A program made the position numbers and the translations under genes. The notes below the pieces were generated by a model that ran no database searches, was not told the origin of the DNA, and worked only from the letters and a program-made list of their open reading frames with translations. From contig NZ_JBGSLK010000025.1 in assembly GCF_041740695.1 (NCBI RefSeq), positions 20,010 through 84,009 on the forward strand: 64,000 nt of DNA. Direction: 5' to 3'. Positions 16,375-25,034 of this stretch are shown piece after piece. The stretch is from Haliscomenobacter sp041740695 (GTDB taxonomy: Bacteria > Bacteroidota > Bacteroidia > Chitinophagales > Saprospiraceae). Positions within the stretch are counted from its first letter, which is position 1, and the number at the start of each line of letters is the position of its first letter.

Positions 16375-17776
16375 CCAATGGCCAGGAACAGGAGCGATTA
16401 TTTTTGGCATCGCTCCCGTTTTAATCACCATCCTTGTCTGGCTCCGCTCCTGTCGCCATCCTTTTTTCTGGGATACCATCCAATTGGCCTCACGCCAAGC
16501 TCAATGGTATTACGACCAGCATTTCAAATACCTCTTGTTACCCGATGTCATTGATAGTGGCCATCCCAGTGGTTTTGGGATGTATTTGGCACTGTGTTGG
16601 CGTGGTTTTGGGCAATCGCTTTTGGTGAGTCATTTGGCTATTTTGCCTTTTATTATTTTAATATTGTGGGGATTATTTCGACTGAGTAAAATTTTTAGCA
16701 GTCCTTTAGGTTTATTCTTGCCGTTACTTGTCGTCATCGATCCCGTGTTCCTGGGGCAAATCTCGTTGATTAGTCCAGATGTGGCTTTGCTTGCCTTATT
16801 CATTTGGGGCTTGTTGGGGGTAGTAGAAAAACGGACTATTCTACTGCTAATCTGCTCGATTGTTTTGGCAATCATCAGTTTACGCGGGATGATGGCCGTA
16901 TTGGCTTTGTACTTTTTTCAGCTTATGCAGGTTAAAAATCTTGACTGGAAAAACCCGGCTGATTGGTTGCGCAGCGCACTGCCCTTTGTTCCAGCTGGCT
17001 TATTGGCTTTGGCTTTTTTAGGGTATCACGCTTGGGCAAAATCATGGGTAGGCTTTCATGCTGATTCGCCCTGGCGGGAGAGTTTTACGGTGGTTGGATT
17101 CAAAGGAATGCTAAAAAATGGATTCGTGCTGGCCTGGCGGATTGCCGATTACGGGCGAGTGTTTTTGGTACTGACCACTTTTTGCTTGAGCTACAGACAG
17201 TTCAAATCTTTAAAATCCAATCCTTTTTTCCCCTTGGTCGTCATCAGCTTGCTCATTCAGCTTCCGCATTTTTTGTTGTTCCAGGGAGTGAGTGCGCACC
17301 GGTATTTGTTGCCTTTTTTTCTGGCCTTGCATTTGTTTTTTTTCATGCTCCTGATCCAAAGTCAACTCAAAACCAAAGTCAAATCCATGATCCTGGGCCT
17401 GGTCATGCTGGGTCTGGCTAGTGGGAATTTTTGGGTGTACCCGATGGGGGTCTCTCAAGGCTGGGATAGTACTCCTGCGCATTGGCCGCACTTCGCAATT
17501 CGTAAGGAAGTAATCAACTATTTGGACCAACAAGGTATTCCACTGGAAAGCGTTGGAACGACCTTCCCCGAGATCGGCCCTCTGCACTGGCGCGACTTAA
17601 ATGCTCGGCAGGATGGATTTAGTCCCTTAAATTTGGCTCAAAATGAGTACGTTTATTACTCCAGCGTGATGAATGATTTTTCGGATGAGGACCGGAAATT
17701 GCTTTTTGAAAAATGGACTCCGGTTTTGACTATGAAAAAAGCAGGTCTATCCACTACACTATTCAAAAAACCATAA
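16343..17776 (+). CDS. Polytopic membrane protein, ArnT/PMT-like glycosyltransferase
   Basis: A 477-residue protein with about ten hydrophobic helices. After the first helix (about 18-35) comes a periplasmic loop with HPFFWDTIQLASRQAQWYYD and then DVIDSGHPSGFG, whose early acidic residue resembles the catalytic loop of C-family (PMT/ArnT-type) glycosyltransferases using polyprenyl-phosphate sugars. No donor or acceptor can be named. Its ATG lies inside the end of pyrG (32-base overlap, different frame), and the next gene starts six bases after its stop, so pyrG, this gene and the methyltransferase gene appear translationally coupled. It could instead be an O-antigen ligase-like or uncharacterised membrane protein. 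Confidence 0.6.
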   Translation: MKKVKSLRQPNQWPGTGAIIFGIAPVLITILVWLRSCRHPFFWDTIQLASRQAQWYYDQHFKYLLLPDVIDSGHPSGFGMYLALCWRGFGQSLLVSHLAILPFIILILWGLFRLSKIFSSPLGLFLPLLVVIDPVFLGQISLISPDVALLALFIWGLLGVVEKRTILLLICSIVLAIISLRGMMAVLALYFFQLMQVKNLDWKNPADWLRSALPFVPAGLLALAFLGYHAWAKSWVGFHADSPWRESFTVVGFKGMLKNGFVLAWRIADYGRVFLVLTTFCLSYRQFKSLKSNPFFPLVVISLLIQLPHFLLFQGVSAHRYLLPFFLALHLFFFMLLIQSQLKTKVKSMILGLVMLGLASGNFWVYPMGVSQGWDSTPAHWPHFAIRKEVINYLDQQGIPLESVGTTFPEIGPLHWRDLNARQDGFSPLNLAQNEYVYYSSVMNDFSDEDRKLLFEKWTPVLTMKKAGLSTTLFKKP

Positions 17777-17782
17777 GCAGCA

Positions 17783-18319
17783 ATGGCTTTTCGCAAAAAA
17801 AACATCCTGGAACTAGAGCGCAGCAGCGTTGAAGATTACAAAAACCAGAAAAAAACGCCCCTGATTTTGGTACTGGACAATGTACGCTCCGCGCTCAATG
17901 TTGGTTCGGCTTTCCGGACTGCGGATGGCTTTGCTTTGCAAAAAATCTACCTCTGTGGCATTACCGCCCAGCCCCCGCATAAGGAAATCCTTAAAACTGC
18001 CATTGGTGCTACAGATTCAGTAGATTGGGCGTACATGGAAGACGCCACTGAGGCTGTAAAAGCGCTACAAGCCGATGGATGGCAAGTTTGGGCGGTGGAA
18101 CAAGCCGAAAACAGCACCTCTTTGGAACAGTTTCACCCAAACAAGGATAGCAAAATCGCCGTGGTATTTGGCAATGAAGTGACTGGCGTAGCCGATGAAG
18201 TGATGGGCATTGTAGATGGTGCCTTGGAAATTCCCCAATTTGGCACCAAACATTCTTTAAATATCTCAGTATGTGTGGGGATTGTGGCTTGGGACTTGTT
18301 TGTTAAGCTGACTCATTGA
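17783..18319 (+). CDS. SpoU/TrmH-family RNA 2'-O-methyltransferase
   Basis: A 178-residue SPOUT-fold enzyme. The three family motifs are present: LVLDNVRSALNVGSAFRTAD (motif 1, with the Asn and Arg used in 2'-O-methylation, about residues 30-50), VVFGNEVTGV (motif 2, SAM-binding knot, about 129-138) and IPQFGTKHSLNISVCVGI (motif 3, about 150-168). It transfers methyl from SAM to a ribose of tRNA or rRNA; the exact target cannot be told from sequence. It has no extra N-terminal RNA-binding domain, so it is the short TrmH/TrmL-like form. It is preceded at six bases by the membrane-protein gene. Confidence 0.9.
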   Translation: MAFRKKNILELERSSVEDYKNQKKTPLILVLDNVRSALNVGSAFRTADGFALQKIYLCGITAQPPHKEILKTAIGATDSVDWAYMEDATEAVKALQADGWQVWAVEQAENSTSLEQFHPNKDSKIAVVFGNEVTGVADEVMGIVDGALEIPQFGTKHSLNISVCVGIVAWDLFVKLTH

Positions 18320-18356
18320 AATGTTTTACAAATTGCACCATTCTATGCTTACGACC

Positions 18357-18509
18357 AGCGGCATTAGCCGCCAAACGTCTGTAGCATTTAGTCCATACCC
18401 TGCATTTAAGGTGCGTAGCACCGGAACAGATGAAAAGTTGCGGTGCTACGCACCTTAAAATCTACCTTCGTTCCTTTGGCCCTACAGACGTTTGGCGGCT
18501 AATGCCGCT
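18357..18509. repeat. Nested palindrome (153 bp) between convergent genes
   Basis: Outer arms of 28 bp at 18357-18384 and 18482-18509 are perfectly complementary (AGCGGCATTAGCCGCCAAAC...). Inside, 19-bp arms at 18405-18423 and 18441-18459 (GGTGCGTAGCACC core) are also perfect. It lies between the methyltransferase gene and the minus-strand DUF721 gene. It looks like one palindromic element inserted in another, or a single MITE-like unit. Confidence 0.85.
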
Positions 18510-18542
18510 ATCCGAATCATTCAGTGCTGGTTGCCGAGGCAC

Positions 18543-18833
18543 CTACTTAACAAACACCTCCTCCAAATAATCCTCCCCCAAATCCTGATTGAGCATCTTG
18601 CGAATTTTTTCCCGCCCATAAAACAGCTCTTGCCGCAAGGAAGGAGAATCAATCATCAAATACATTTTTTTGCGGATGACCCGAATCTGAGTGGTATGCT
18701 GGACAATGGAAGGCCCCATCAAACGCGCCCAAGCAGCTTTGATCTGCGACTCGCTGATGCCTTGTTTAAGGCGGTATTGGTTTACCATCTCCAGGAGTAT
18801 ATCCTTCAGGGATTTTTCATCGTATTTGGCCAT
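18543..18833 (-). CDS. DUF721 (DciA-like) protein
   Basis: A 96-residue cytoplasmic protein with the small basic domain of DUF721: an N-terminal helix (LKDILLEMVNQYRL), IKAAWARLMGPSIVQHT, then a beta segment RVIRKKMYLMIDSPSLRQEL and FYGREKIRKMLN. Proteins of this family are often found near recF in Bacteroidota, and the larger DciA proteins load the replicative helicase; whether this short form does so is not known. It is divergent from the esterase gene, from which a 97-base region separates it. Start ATG fits the family N-terminus. Confidence 0.75.
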   Translation of the reverse strand: MAKYDEKSLKDILLEMVNQYRLKQGISESQIKAAWARLMGPSIVQHTTQIRVIRKKMYLMIDSPSLRQELFYGREKIRKMLNQDLGEDYLEEVFVK

Positions 18834-18893
18834 GATGCGAAGGTAATCGTTTTTTGTGTTTTGGTCAAGCCGTTTAAGCTATAGACTTTTACG

Positions 18894-18901
18894 TATCTTT
18901 G
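18894..18901 (+). promoter_or_regulatory. Perfect -7 box upstream of the esterase gene
   Basis: TATCTTTG matches the Bacteroidota -7 consensus TAnnTTTG exactly and lies 30 bases upstream of the chosen ATG at 18931. The -33 half is weak (TTT-rich). Confidence 0.6.
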
Positions 18902-18930
18902 CACCATCCTACACCAACCTGACCATCGCA

Positions 18931-19797
18931 ATGAACATCCTCTTTTTGATCATTTTAAGCACCATAAGTAGCCTCAGCATGCGCAATAAAAAGGCTTTTG
19001 CTCTAAGTTTATCCCGACCACACCATTTTCAAGAGAGTACGGCAGCCCCGAATGTAAAAATTCTGGCGACAGATTTTGAGATTCCACAACTCAAGCGCAA
19101 ACGCCGCATTTGGGTCTATTTGCCCTTGGATTACGACAAAAGCCAGAAGCGTTATCCAGTGTTGTACATGCAGGACGGGCAAAATTTGTTTGACGCCAAA
19201 ACCAGTTTTGCCGGAGAATGGCGCATCGATGAAACCCTCAATCACCTGGATAGCACCCTCAAACGCAGTTGTATCGTCATTGGCATCGACAATGGATCTG
19301 AAAAGCGCATGACCGAATACGCCCCCTGGGATCATCCCCGCTTTGGCAAGGGGGAAGGAGTGGCTTACACCAAATTTATGGTTGAAACGCTTAAGCCTTA
19401 CGTCGATCAACATTTCCGCACGCTCAAAGGGCCTGAATCCACTGCCGTAATTGGTTCTTCGATGGGTGGCCTGATTGCTTTTTATGCTGCGCTGGAGTAC
19501 CCTCAAGTGTTTGGACGTGCTGGTGTGTTTTCAGCATCTTTCTGGCATTCCGAAGCGGCATTTGAGTTCGCCAAAAAGAAAGGTCTACAGGCCAAAAACC
19601 TCAAAATTTATCTTTTCACTGGAGCACTGGAAGGCCAGGTCGAAATGGTTGAGCCCATGCAACGGATGGCCAAAGTGCTCAAAGAGGCTGGTTTTAACAA
19701 ACGCCGATTGTTCACGGCTCTTCCCAAGGACGGCAAACACAATGAAGCTTTTTGGGCCAGCGAATTTGCTGGGGCATATACTTGGCTGATGCGGTAA
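18931..19797 (+). CDS. Secreted alpha/beta-hydrolase of the putative esterase (esterase D) family
   Basis: A 288-residue protein when begun at the ATG at 18931, which follows the -7 box by 30 bases and starts a hydrophobic export segment (NILFLIILSTISSLS). The upstream in-frame codons overlap the promoter and are not expected to be translated. Features of the esterase-D/Fes family: RIWVYLPLDYDKSQKRYPVLYMQDGQ near the N-terminus, the nucleophile elbow GSSMGG (Ser in the centre, near residue 180), and a C-terminal KHNEAFWASEF carrying the likely catalytic His. Substrates of the family include carbohydrate esters and siderophore esters; none can be chosen here. Confidence 0.85.
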   Translation: MNILFLIILSTISSLSMRNKKAFALSLSRPHHFQESTAAPNVKILATDFEIPQLKRKRRIWVYLPLDYDKSQKRYPVLYMQDGQNLFDAKTSFAGEWRIDETLNHLDSTLKRSCIVIGIDNGSEKRMTEYAPWDHPRFGKGEGVAYTKFMVETLKPYVDQHFRTLKGPESTAVIGSSMGGLIAFYAALEYPQVFGRAGVFSASFWHSEAAFEFAKKKGLQAKNLKIYLFTGALEGQVEMVEPMQRMAKVLKEAGFNKRRLFTALPKDGKHNEAFWASEFAGAYTWLMR

Positions 19798-19879
19798 GGG
19801 CAACCCTATGTGGTTGCCCTGATCGGATGGCAACCCTTTCGGGTGTCAGGCGTCGGCAACCACACAGGGTTGCCCCTAC
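19798..19879. repeat. GGGCAACC-type palindromic repeat ending on the rtcB stop codon
   Basis: GGGCAACCCTATGTGGTTGC at 19798 and its near-perfect complement GGCAACCACACAGGGTTGCC at 19855 form a hairpin with a third GGCAACCCTTTCGGGTG unit between. The rtcB stop codon TAG (19876-19878) is the outermost trinucleotide of the repeat. Confidence 0.85.
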
Positions 19880-21282
19880 GAGTCGCCTTCCATACGCACT
19901 ACCTTGGGGTGGAAGGTGCCGATCGTTTCCACCAATGATTCCTGGGCGGCCATGACCTGATGGATGTTTTTATACGCAAATGGTGCCTCATCCAATCCAC
20001 CACCCAGCAAATCCACTCCGTGGGCACGCAGGTGTTTGTCCAGTTCGGATTTGGTCACCGCTCCCAGTGCCTGACGACGCGACATCTGGCGACCCGCACC
20101 GTGTGAAGCGGAGTTCAAGGAGTCTTCCAAGCCCTTGCCACGAACAATAAAAGCTGGCGCCGTCATTGAACCTGGAATCACCCCTAACACCCCTTTACCC
20201 GCTGGAGTAGCGCCTTTGCGGTGTACGATGTATTCCTTGCCATCTGCCAGGATTTCTTTCCAGGCAAAGTTGTGGTGGTTTTCCACAATCGCTAGGGATT
20301 TTTCACCCAATGATTTCGCCATGCGGTGATGAATCTGGTGATGACAAGCCGAGGCGTAATCACCCGCCAGGTTCATCGCGATCCAGTATTCTTGCCCAGC
20401 TTCGGTATCCAGGTCGAGCCAGGCCAAGTGTTGAGCCTGTTTTGGCAGATTGCAGGTTTCCATGGCCAGTTTGGTGTAATGTTGTGCCAATGTAGCCCCC
20501 AATCCGCGCGACCCTGAGTGCGACATCAAGCCCAGATACTTGCCCAAGGGTAGGTTGAACTCGTTGTGTTCATCCATGATTTCCACGATGCCAAACTCTA
20601 CAAAGTGGTTACCCGAGCCCGAAGAACCAATTTGATCCCAGGCTTTGCCTTTCAAAGAACGCAACTTGGGCACCTCTTTGAACTCGCTGCGTTCAAAGAT
20701 GGCGTCATCCATTGGTTTTTCAAAAGTGCTGAACCCAAAGCGGGTATTTTCCAATAGCAATTTTTTGAACATGCTGCGTTTTGCATCCAGTGCTTGCGGC
20801 TCGACCGGATAGATGGTCATACACATGCGGCAACCGATGTCCATACCCACACCATATGGAATTACCGCATTTTCAGTAGCCAACACCCCACCAATGGGTA
20901 GACCATAGCCCTGATGTGCATCGGGCATGAGGGCACCTGCGTGCGTAACGGGCAGGCGCATGGCGATTTCCATTTGTTGGATGGCTCCGGCCTCAATTTT
21001 TTCAGCACCAAAAACTGGATAAGTTTTGGCCTTTGGCAACAGGTCAATCACAACCGGGCCCTGCTTTTCGGGTTGCACTAATGCTTCCACAATACGACCC
21101 AAAACTGCATCTTCGGCGTAATCGCTTGGGTTCGCCAGGATGGATTGTAGGAGTTCGTCGACTTGTTCCTGGCTGTGTCGTTTGTAATGTTTGGGGATCA
21201 GGTTGATGCAAAGGCCGATCACGGGACCTTCTGGGTACCCCATTTTCATTAAGTCTTTGCCTCGAATTTGAATTTTTGCCAT
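19876..21282 (-). CDS. rtcB: RtcB-family RNA-splicing ligase
   Basis: A 468-residue cytoplasmic GTP- and Mn2+-dependent RNA ligase joining 2',3'-cyclic phosphate or 3'-phosphate ends to 5'-OH ends. Family motifs: MPDAHQGYGLPIGGV (about residues 119-133), YGVGMDIGCRM with the metal-binding Cys, GSGNHFVEFG, LMSHSGSRGLG, and near the C-terminus HRKGATPAGKG and NSASHGAGRQMSRR. These carry the conserved His and Asp metal ligands. Length is typical. No rtcA or rtcR neighbour is present; it seems a single-gene unit ending in a palindromic repeat. In bacteria RtcB repairs cleaved tRNA and rRNA; that role here is inference. Confidence 0.93.
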   Translation of the reverse strand: MAKIQIRGKDLMKMGYPEGPVIGLCINLIPKHYKRHSQEQVDELLQSILANPSDYAEDAVLGRIVEALVQPEKQGPVVIDLLPKAKTYPVFGAEKIEAGAIQQMEIAMRLPVTHAGALMPDAHQGYGLPIGGVLATENAVIPYGVGMDIGCRMCMTIYPVEPQALDAKRSMFKKLLLENTRFGFSTFEKPMDDAIFERSEFKEVPKLRSLKGKAWDQIGSSGSGNHFVEFGIVEIMDEHNEFNLPLGKYLGLMSHSGSRGLGATLAQHYTKLAMETCNLPKQAQHLAWLDLDTEAGQEYWIAMNLAGDYASACHHQIHHRMAKSLGEKSLAIVENHHNFAWKEILADGKEYIVHRKGATPAGKGVLGVIPGSMTAPAFIVRGKGLEDSLNSASHGAGRQMSRRQALGAVTKSELDKHLRAHGVDLLGGGLDEAPFAYKNIHQVMAAQESLVETIGTFHPKVVRMEGDS

Positions 21283-21350
21283 AAAAAGGGATTAAAAGCT
21301 AATTGCAGGGAAAAGCATCTTTTGCCCAAAAAAGTTCCCAACCTAAGTGG

Positions 21351-21470
21351 TGGGGCAAAAATAAGTCTTCATTTTCCCTGAGCCAAAGGATCAGATAAGA
21401 AACTTAAAATGAACCGTTTACTCATCTAATCCTTTGGCAAAATGAAGCACTTATTTTTTTATCGCCCCTA
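21351..21470. repeat. MITE-like palindromic element, copy 1
   Basis: About 120 bp: one end GGGGCAAAAATAAG, inner GCCAAAGGAT, centre CTTAAAATGAACCGTTTAC, inner ATCCTTTGGC, other end CTTATTTTTTTATCGCCCC. The two halves pair over most of their length. It lies between the ABC ATPase gene and rtcB. The stop codon of the ABC ATPase gene (21468-21470) is its last trinucleotide. Same family at 45134 and 54261. Confidence 0.88.
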
Positions 21471-23135
21471 GCGGGAAGCTTCCAACAAAGCCTGCGTATA
21501 AGGATGTGCGGGTGCTTCAAAAACCTGTTCTGCGGGTCCTTTCTCTACAATAACGCCATCTTTCATCACCATAATATCGTCACACATGAAGCGGACTACG
21601 GCCAAATCGTGGGAAATAAATAGGTAAGTCAAACCTTGTTGGGCTTGTAAATCTTTGAGGAGATTGAGCACCGTGGCCTGTACGGAGACATCCAAAGAGG
21701 AAACTGCCTCGTCGCACACCAAAAAACGTGGTTGAACGGCCAGTGCTCGGGCGATGCAAAGCCGCTGGCGTTGACCGCCGGAAAATTCGTGAGGGTAGCG
21801 GGTGAAATGATCGGCTTGCAAACCCACCTGCTCCAAAAGTGCAATACACCGCTCCACCCGATCCTGGTCATTGCTGCCAATGCCGTGCACCTTCATCGGT
21901 TCGGTGATCGCCAAACCGACAGGCAAGCGGGGATTGAGCGAAGAATAAGGATCCTGAAATACGATTTGAAGTTCCCGGCGCAATTGGCGCATTGCCTCGG
22001 CGTCTATTTTTTCAATGTCTTGACCGTTGTAGTGTATTACCCCGGAAGTAGGTTCAATCAAACGTAGAATGCTACGCCCCAGGGTGGTTTTTCCACTGCC
22101 AGACTCCCCTACCAGGCCGAGGGTTTGTCCGGCTTTGATGTCAAACGTAGCCTCTTGGACCGCTTTCACCCAATTGCGTGTTTTGCCAAACCAGGATTTG
22201 CGCAGCGGAAACCAGGTTGATAAGTTTTTGACCTCCAGTAAATTTGTGGTAACGATCGGGGTTATTGGTGTAGCGGGAACCTTTGCTACTGGTTTTTCTT
22301 CTTTTTCTACAAAATCATCAATCGTCGCCAAACGCTCCACTTTGTGATCCAATGGCGGGCGGCAGCTCAGCAGTGCTTTGGTGTAGGCGGCCTCGGGCTG
22401 TTCAAAAATCTGCTCACTGCTCCCTTTTTCTATCAATTTGCCCTGCTGCATCACCAGCACTTGATCCGCGAAACCTGCTACCAGGCTCAAATCGTGGGAA
22501 ATAAACAGGATAGCCGTATTGAATTCCTGCTGCAATTCGCGCATGAGCAGGATAATCTCCCTTTGTACCGTGGCATCCAGAGCAGTAGTAGGCTCGTCGG
22601 CCAGCAACAAGCCGGGATTGCAGCACATGGCCATGGCAATCATGACCCTTTGTTTTTGCCCACCCGAAATTTGGTGGGGGTAAGCGTGGTAAATGCGCTT
22701 GGGGTCTTGAATTTTCACTTTGATGAGCCATTCCAAACTACGTTGGCGGGCTTGTTGGGCGTTGAGGTCCAGGTGCAGGCGAAGCACCTCATCAATTTGC
22801 GCCCCGCAACGTTGTAAGGGATTGAGGGAGGTCATCGGCTCCTGAAAAATCATGCCGATGGCTTTGCCTCTAATGTGTTGCCAATCGTTGGCCTGGCAAT
22901 TTTGCAGCTGGAATTGCTGTTCGGTGGAGGGCTGAAAACGCAATTGTTGGGCACTAAGTTGGGCTTCGGGGGGCAAAAGCCCTAACAAAGCGAGGGCAGT
23001 CATGGATTTTCCGGAGCCTGATTCCCCCACAATGGCGAGGGTTTTTCCTTTTGGCAGTACAAAGGATAGGTCATCCACCACGGTATTGGCACCAAAGCGA
23101 ATGCTTAGATTTTGCACTTCCAACAAGTCCTCCAT
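21468..23135 (-). CDS. Fused double-ATPase subunit of a dipeptide/oligopeptide-type ABC importer
   Basis: A 555-residue cytoplasmic protein with two complete ABC ATPase domains, as in YejF or a DppD-DppF fusion. Domain 1 (about 1-265): Walker A VGESGSGKS (about 36-44), signature SGGQKQRV, Walker B LLLADEPT. Domain 2 (about 300-555): Walker A VGESGSGKTTLG, the phrase IVFQDPYSSLNPR, signature SGGQRQRLCIARAL, Walker B FLVCDEAVSSLD. The Q-loop phrase FQEPMTSLNP/FQDPYSSLNP is typical of peptide/nickel-type importers. Permease and binding-protein genes are not adjacent, so the partners lie elsewhere. A linker of ~40 residues rich in Pro/Thr joins the domains. RNase D is 23 bases upstream, so co-transcription is likely. 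Confidence 0.9.
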   Translation of the reverse strand: MEDLLEVQNLSIRFGANTVVDDLSFVLPKGKTLAIVGESGSGKSMTALALLGLLPPEAQLSAQQLRFQPSTEQQFQLQNCQANDWQHIRGKAIGMIFQEPMTSLNPLQRCGAQIDEVLRLHLDLNAQQARQRSLEWLIKVKIQDPKRIYHAYPHQISGGQKQRVMIAMAMCCNPGLLLADEPTTALDATVQREIILLMRELQQEFNTAILFISHDLSLVAGFADQVLVMQQGKLIEKGSSEQIFEQPEAAYTKALLSCRPPLDHKVERLATIDDFVEKEEKPVAKVPATPITPIVTTNLLEVKNLSTWFPLRKSWFGKTRNWVKAVQEATFDIKAGQTLGLVGESGSGKTTLGRSILRLIEPTSGVIHYNGQDIEKIDAEAMRQLRRELQIVFQDPYSSLNPRLPVGLAITEPMKVHGIGSNDQDRVERCIALLEQVGLQADHFTRYPHEFSGGQRQRLCIARALAVQPRFLVCDEAVSSLDVSVQATVLNLLKDLQAQQGLTYLFISHDLAVVRFMCDDIMVMKDGVIVEKGPAEQVFEAPAHPYTQALLEASR

Positions 23136-23158
23136 ACTTCTAATGCTTAAAACTTGTC

Positions 23159-24352
23159 TTAATTGTCCGCAAGCCGCAATTCAATCACATCTGGTTTGAT
23201 ATCGATGCGCAGATTATCCGGCTGGCTCAACCAGCTCACGAAAGTATCACCGAACAATTCCTTGCGCCAACCCTGGTTAAAAACCTCTTCGGCAAAAGCT
23301 GGGTCGTTTTTGATTTTTTTAAACCAGTTGCGCGGTAGGGCCAAGGAATGGGAAACCCCCTTTTGCATACATTGGTGGCGAATGATGAGGTATAAAAATT
23401 CGGTCAGGATTTCTTCGTTGGCGTTTTCCTCGTCTTCGGAAGGCACCTGGAGCAGCAGAAACTTTTCGTCTTCACTCATTTCGCGGATGTACAATTCGTT
23501 CATCACTGACCACAAATCGCCCGCGAACTTATCGGGAATGCGGCGGTTTTCGCGCAAGCCGGCCCGGCCCGAGCGCATGCTGCGCACGATTTGGCTCATA
23601 AACTTGCTGGGCAACACCATTTCTTTGGAGTAGTTCTTTTCCTCAGCCGTTTTGCGTCGCCATTCGAACAAACGCAGCAAAAACAAGCGCTCCCTTTTGT
23701 TTAAAGACTTCATCAAATCGCTGTTTAGCGCTTCGTGGTGAGGGTCTCTGGCGTAATATGCTTCCCGTTCCAGCACCCGAAATTCTTCCTCTGCCCAATG
23801 CAAGCGGTGTTGTTTGGCGAGTTCAGCCTCTTGTTTTTTCCACAAATCATACAGGGGTTCAATGTCCTGGATGGCGTATTTGAGTTGGTTCTGGTTAAAA
23901 GGACGGGCTTCCCAATCTGCTACGGTGAAACTTTTATTGAGGTTGATTTTCAACTCTGTTTCTACCAATTTTTTGAAAGCCAAAGGATAGCGATAACCCA
24001 AAAAACCTGCGGCAATTTGGGTATCAAAAGTATTCTTGGGAATGGTGCCATGCGTAGCATAGAGCAAACGGTAGTCATTTTCGCCCGCATGAGTGATATT
24101 GACAATGTTCGGATCCTCAATCATTTTCAGAAATGGATCCAAGTTTTTGAGTGGAAACGGGTCAATCAAAAAAAAACCATGCACCGTTGCCACCTGAATG
24201 AGGCACAAACGGGTCGTAAATCTTTTTTCCCCGACGAATTCTGAGTCAAAACACATCCACTCAACATCCGCGTTGATTTGAGCAAATTGTTCTAGTCCTT
24301 CCTTTGTAGTGATGAATTCAAATGCTTGCATCGACACTTTTTTATCGCCCAT
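23159..24352 (-). CDS. rnd: Ribonuclease D (DEDD exonuclease with HRDC domain)
   Basis: A 397-residue protein (or 390 if translation starts at the second Met). The exonuclease domain has the three DEDDy motifs: MCFDSEF (Exo I, about 34-39), NITHAGENDYRLL (Exo II), and YAIQDIEPLYDLW (Exo III with Tyr and Asp). An HRDC-like region follows (about 215-290, LFEWRRKTAEEKN ... VLPSKFMSQIVRS) and an extra C-terminal region. The enzyme trims 3' ends of tRNA and other structured RNAs. The first codons (ATGGGCGATAAAAAA) resemble the end of the palindromic element at 21470, so the second Met at 24331 may be the original start. No signal peptide is present. Confidence 0.9.
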   Translation of the reverse strand: MGDKKVSMQAFEFITTKEGLEQFAQINADVEWMCFDSEFVGEKRFTTRLCLIQVATVHGFFLIDPFPLKNLDPFLKMIEDPNIVNITHAGENDYRLLYATHGTIPKNTFDTQIAAGFLGYRYPLAFKKLVETELKINLNKSFTVADWEARPFNQNQLKYAIQDIEPLYDLWKKQEAELAKQHRLHWAEEEFRVLEREAYYARDPHHEALNSDLMKSLNKRERLFLLRLFEWRRKTAEEKNYSKEMVLPSKFMSQIVRSMRSGRAGLRENRRIPDKFAGDLWSVMNELYIREMSEDEKFLLLQVPSEDEENANEEILTEFLYLIIRHQCMQKGVSHSLALPRNWFKKIKNDPAFAEEVFNQGWRKELFGDTFVSWLSQPDNLRIDIKPDVIELRLADN

Positions 24353-24471
24353 GAGGGGTTCGTCTTGCGCAAATATATCTATTCGGATTGGAATATTTTC
24401 CCAAAAAGTTGTAACCTAGCAAAAGTAAAACCTCGTCTTAGCTCGAGTTAGGATTTTTGCAAACGCAATAC

Positions 24472-25032
24472 ATGGAAGAAGACCTACTTTTGGTTCAGCG
24501 CGTACTGAGAGGAGAACAGACTGCTTTCCGCCAACTGGTGGAACAATACCAAAACTATGTCTTTACCATTGCGATGCGGGTGCTCAATTCACGTGAGGAA
24601 GCGGAAGAGGTGGCTCAGGATGTGTTTTTGAAGGTGTACAAAATGCTGGGCAGTTATCGGCAGGAGTCCAAATTTAGTTCCTGGTTGTATGCCATTACTT
24701 ACCGCACTGCTATTGACAATGCCCGCAAGAAAAAATTACCTTTGCAGAGTATTGAGTCGGGCAATACAGCATTCCAAACGCCAGATGTACACAGCAAAAG
24801 TCCGGCTGAACTGACCCAGGACAATGATCTTAAGCATCAGGTGCAGTCGGTCATCAATCGGCTAAAACCTAGTGACGCCAGCATCATTACACTGTATTAT
24901 TTGAATGAACAATCGGTACAAGAGATTGCCGAAATTACGGGTTTGAGTGTGACCAATGTCAAAACAAAATTGTTTCGTTTAAGAGAGCAGTTGCGCCAGG
25001 AATTGACGGCCAGCGCTTTGGATCAACACTGA
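24472..25032 (+). CDS. ECF-type RNA polymerase sigma factor
   Basis: A 186-residue sigma-70 family protein starting at the ATG at 24472; an in-frame TTG five codons earlier is unlikely. Region 2 (about 10-80) includes EEAEEVAQDVFLKVYKML and SSWLYAITYRTAIDNARKKK. Region 4 (about 125-180) has TLYYLNEQSVQEIAEITG followed by LSVTNVKTKLFRLREQ, a helix-turn-helix. Regions 1.1 and 3 are missing, as in group 4 (ECF) factors. The next gene starts two bases after its stop and encodes a one-TM protein that fits an anti-sigma factor. The signal sensed is not known. Confidence 0.93.
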   Translation: MEEDLLLVQRVLRGEQTAFRQLVEQYQNYVFTIAMRVLNSREEAEEVAQDVFLKVYKMLGSYRQESKFSSWLYAITYRTAIDNARKKKLPLQSIESGNTAFQTPDVHSKSPAELTQDNDLKHQVQSVINRLKPSDASIITLYYLNEQSVQEIAEITGLSVTNVKTKLFRLREQLRQELTASALDQH

Positions 25033-25034
25033 GT

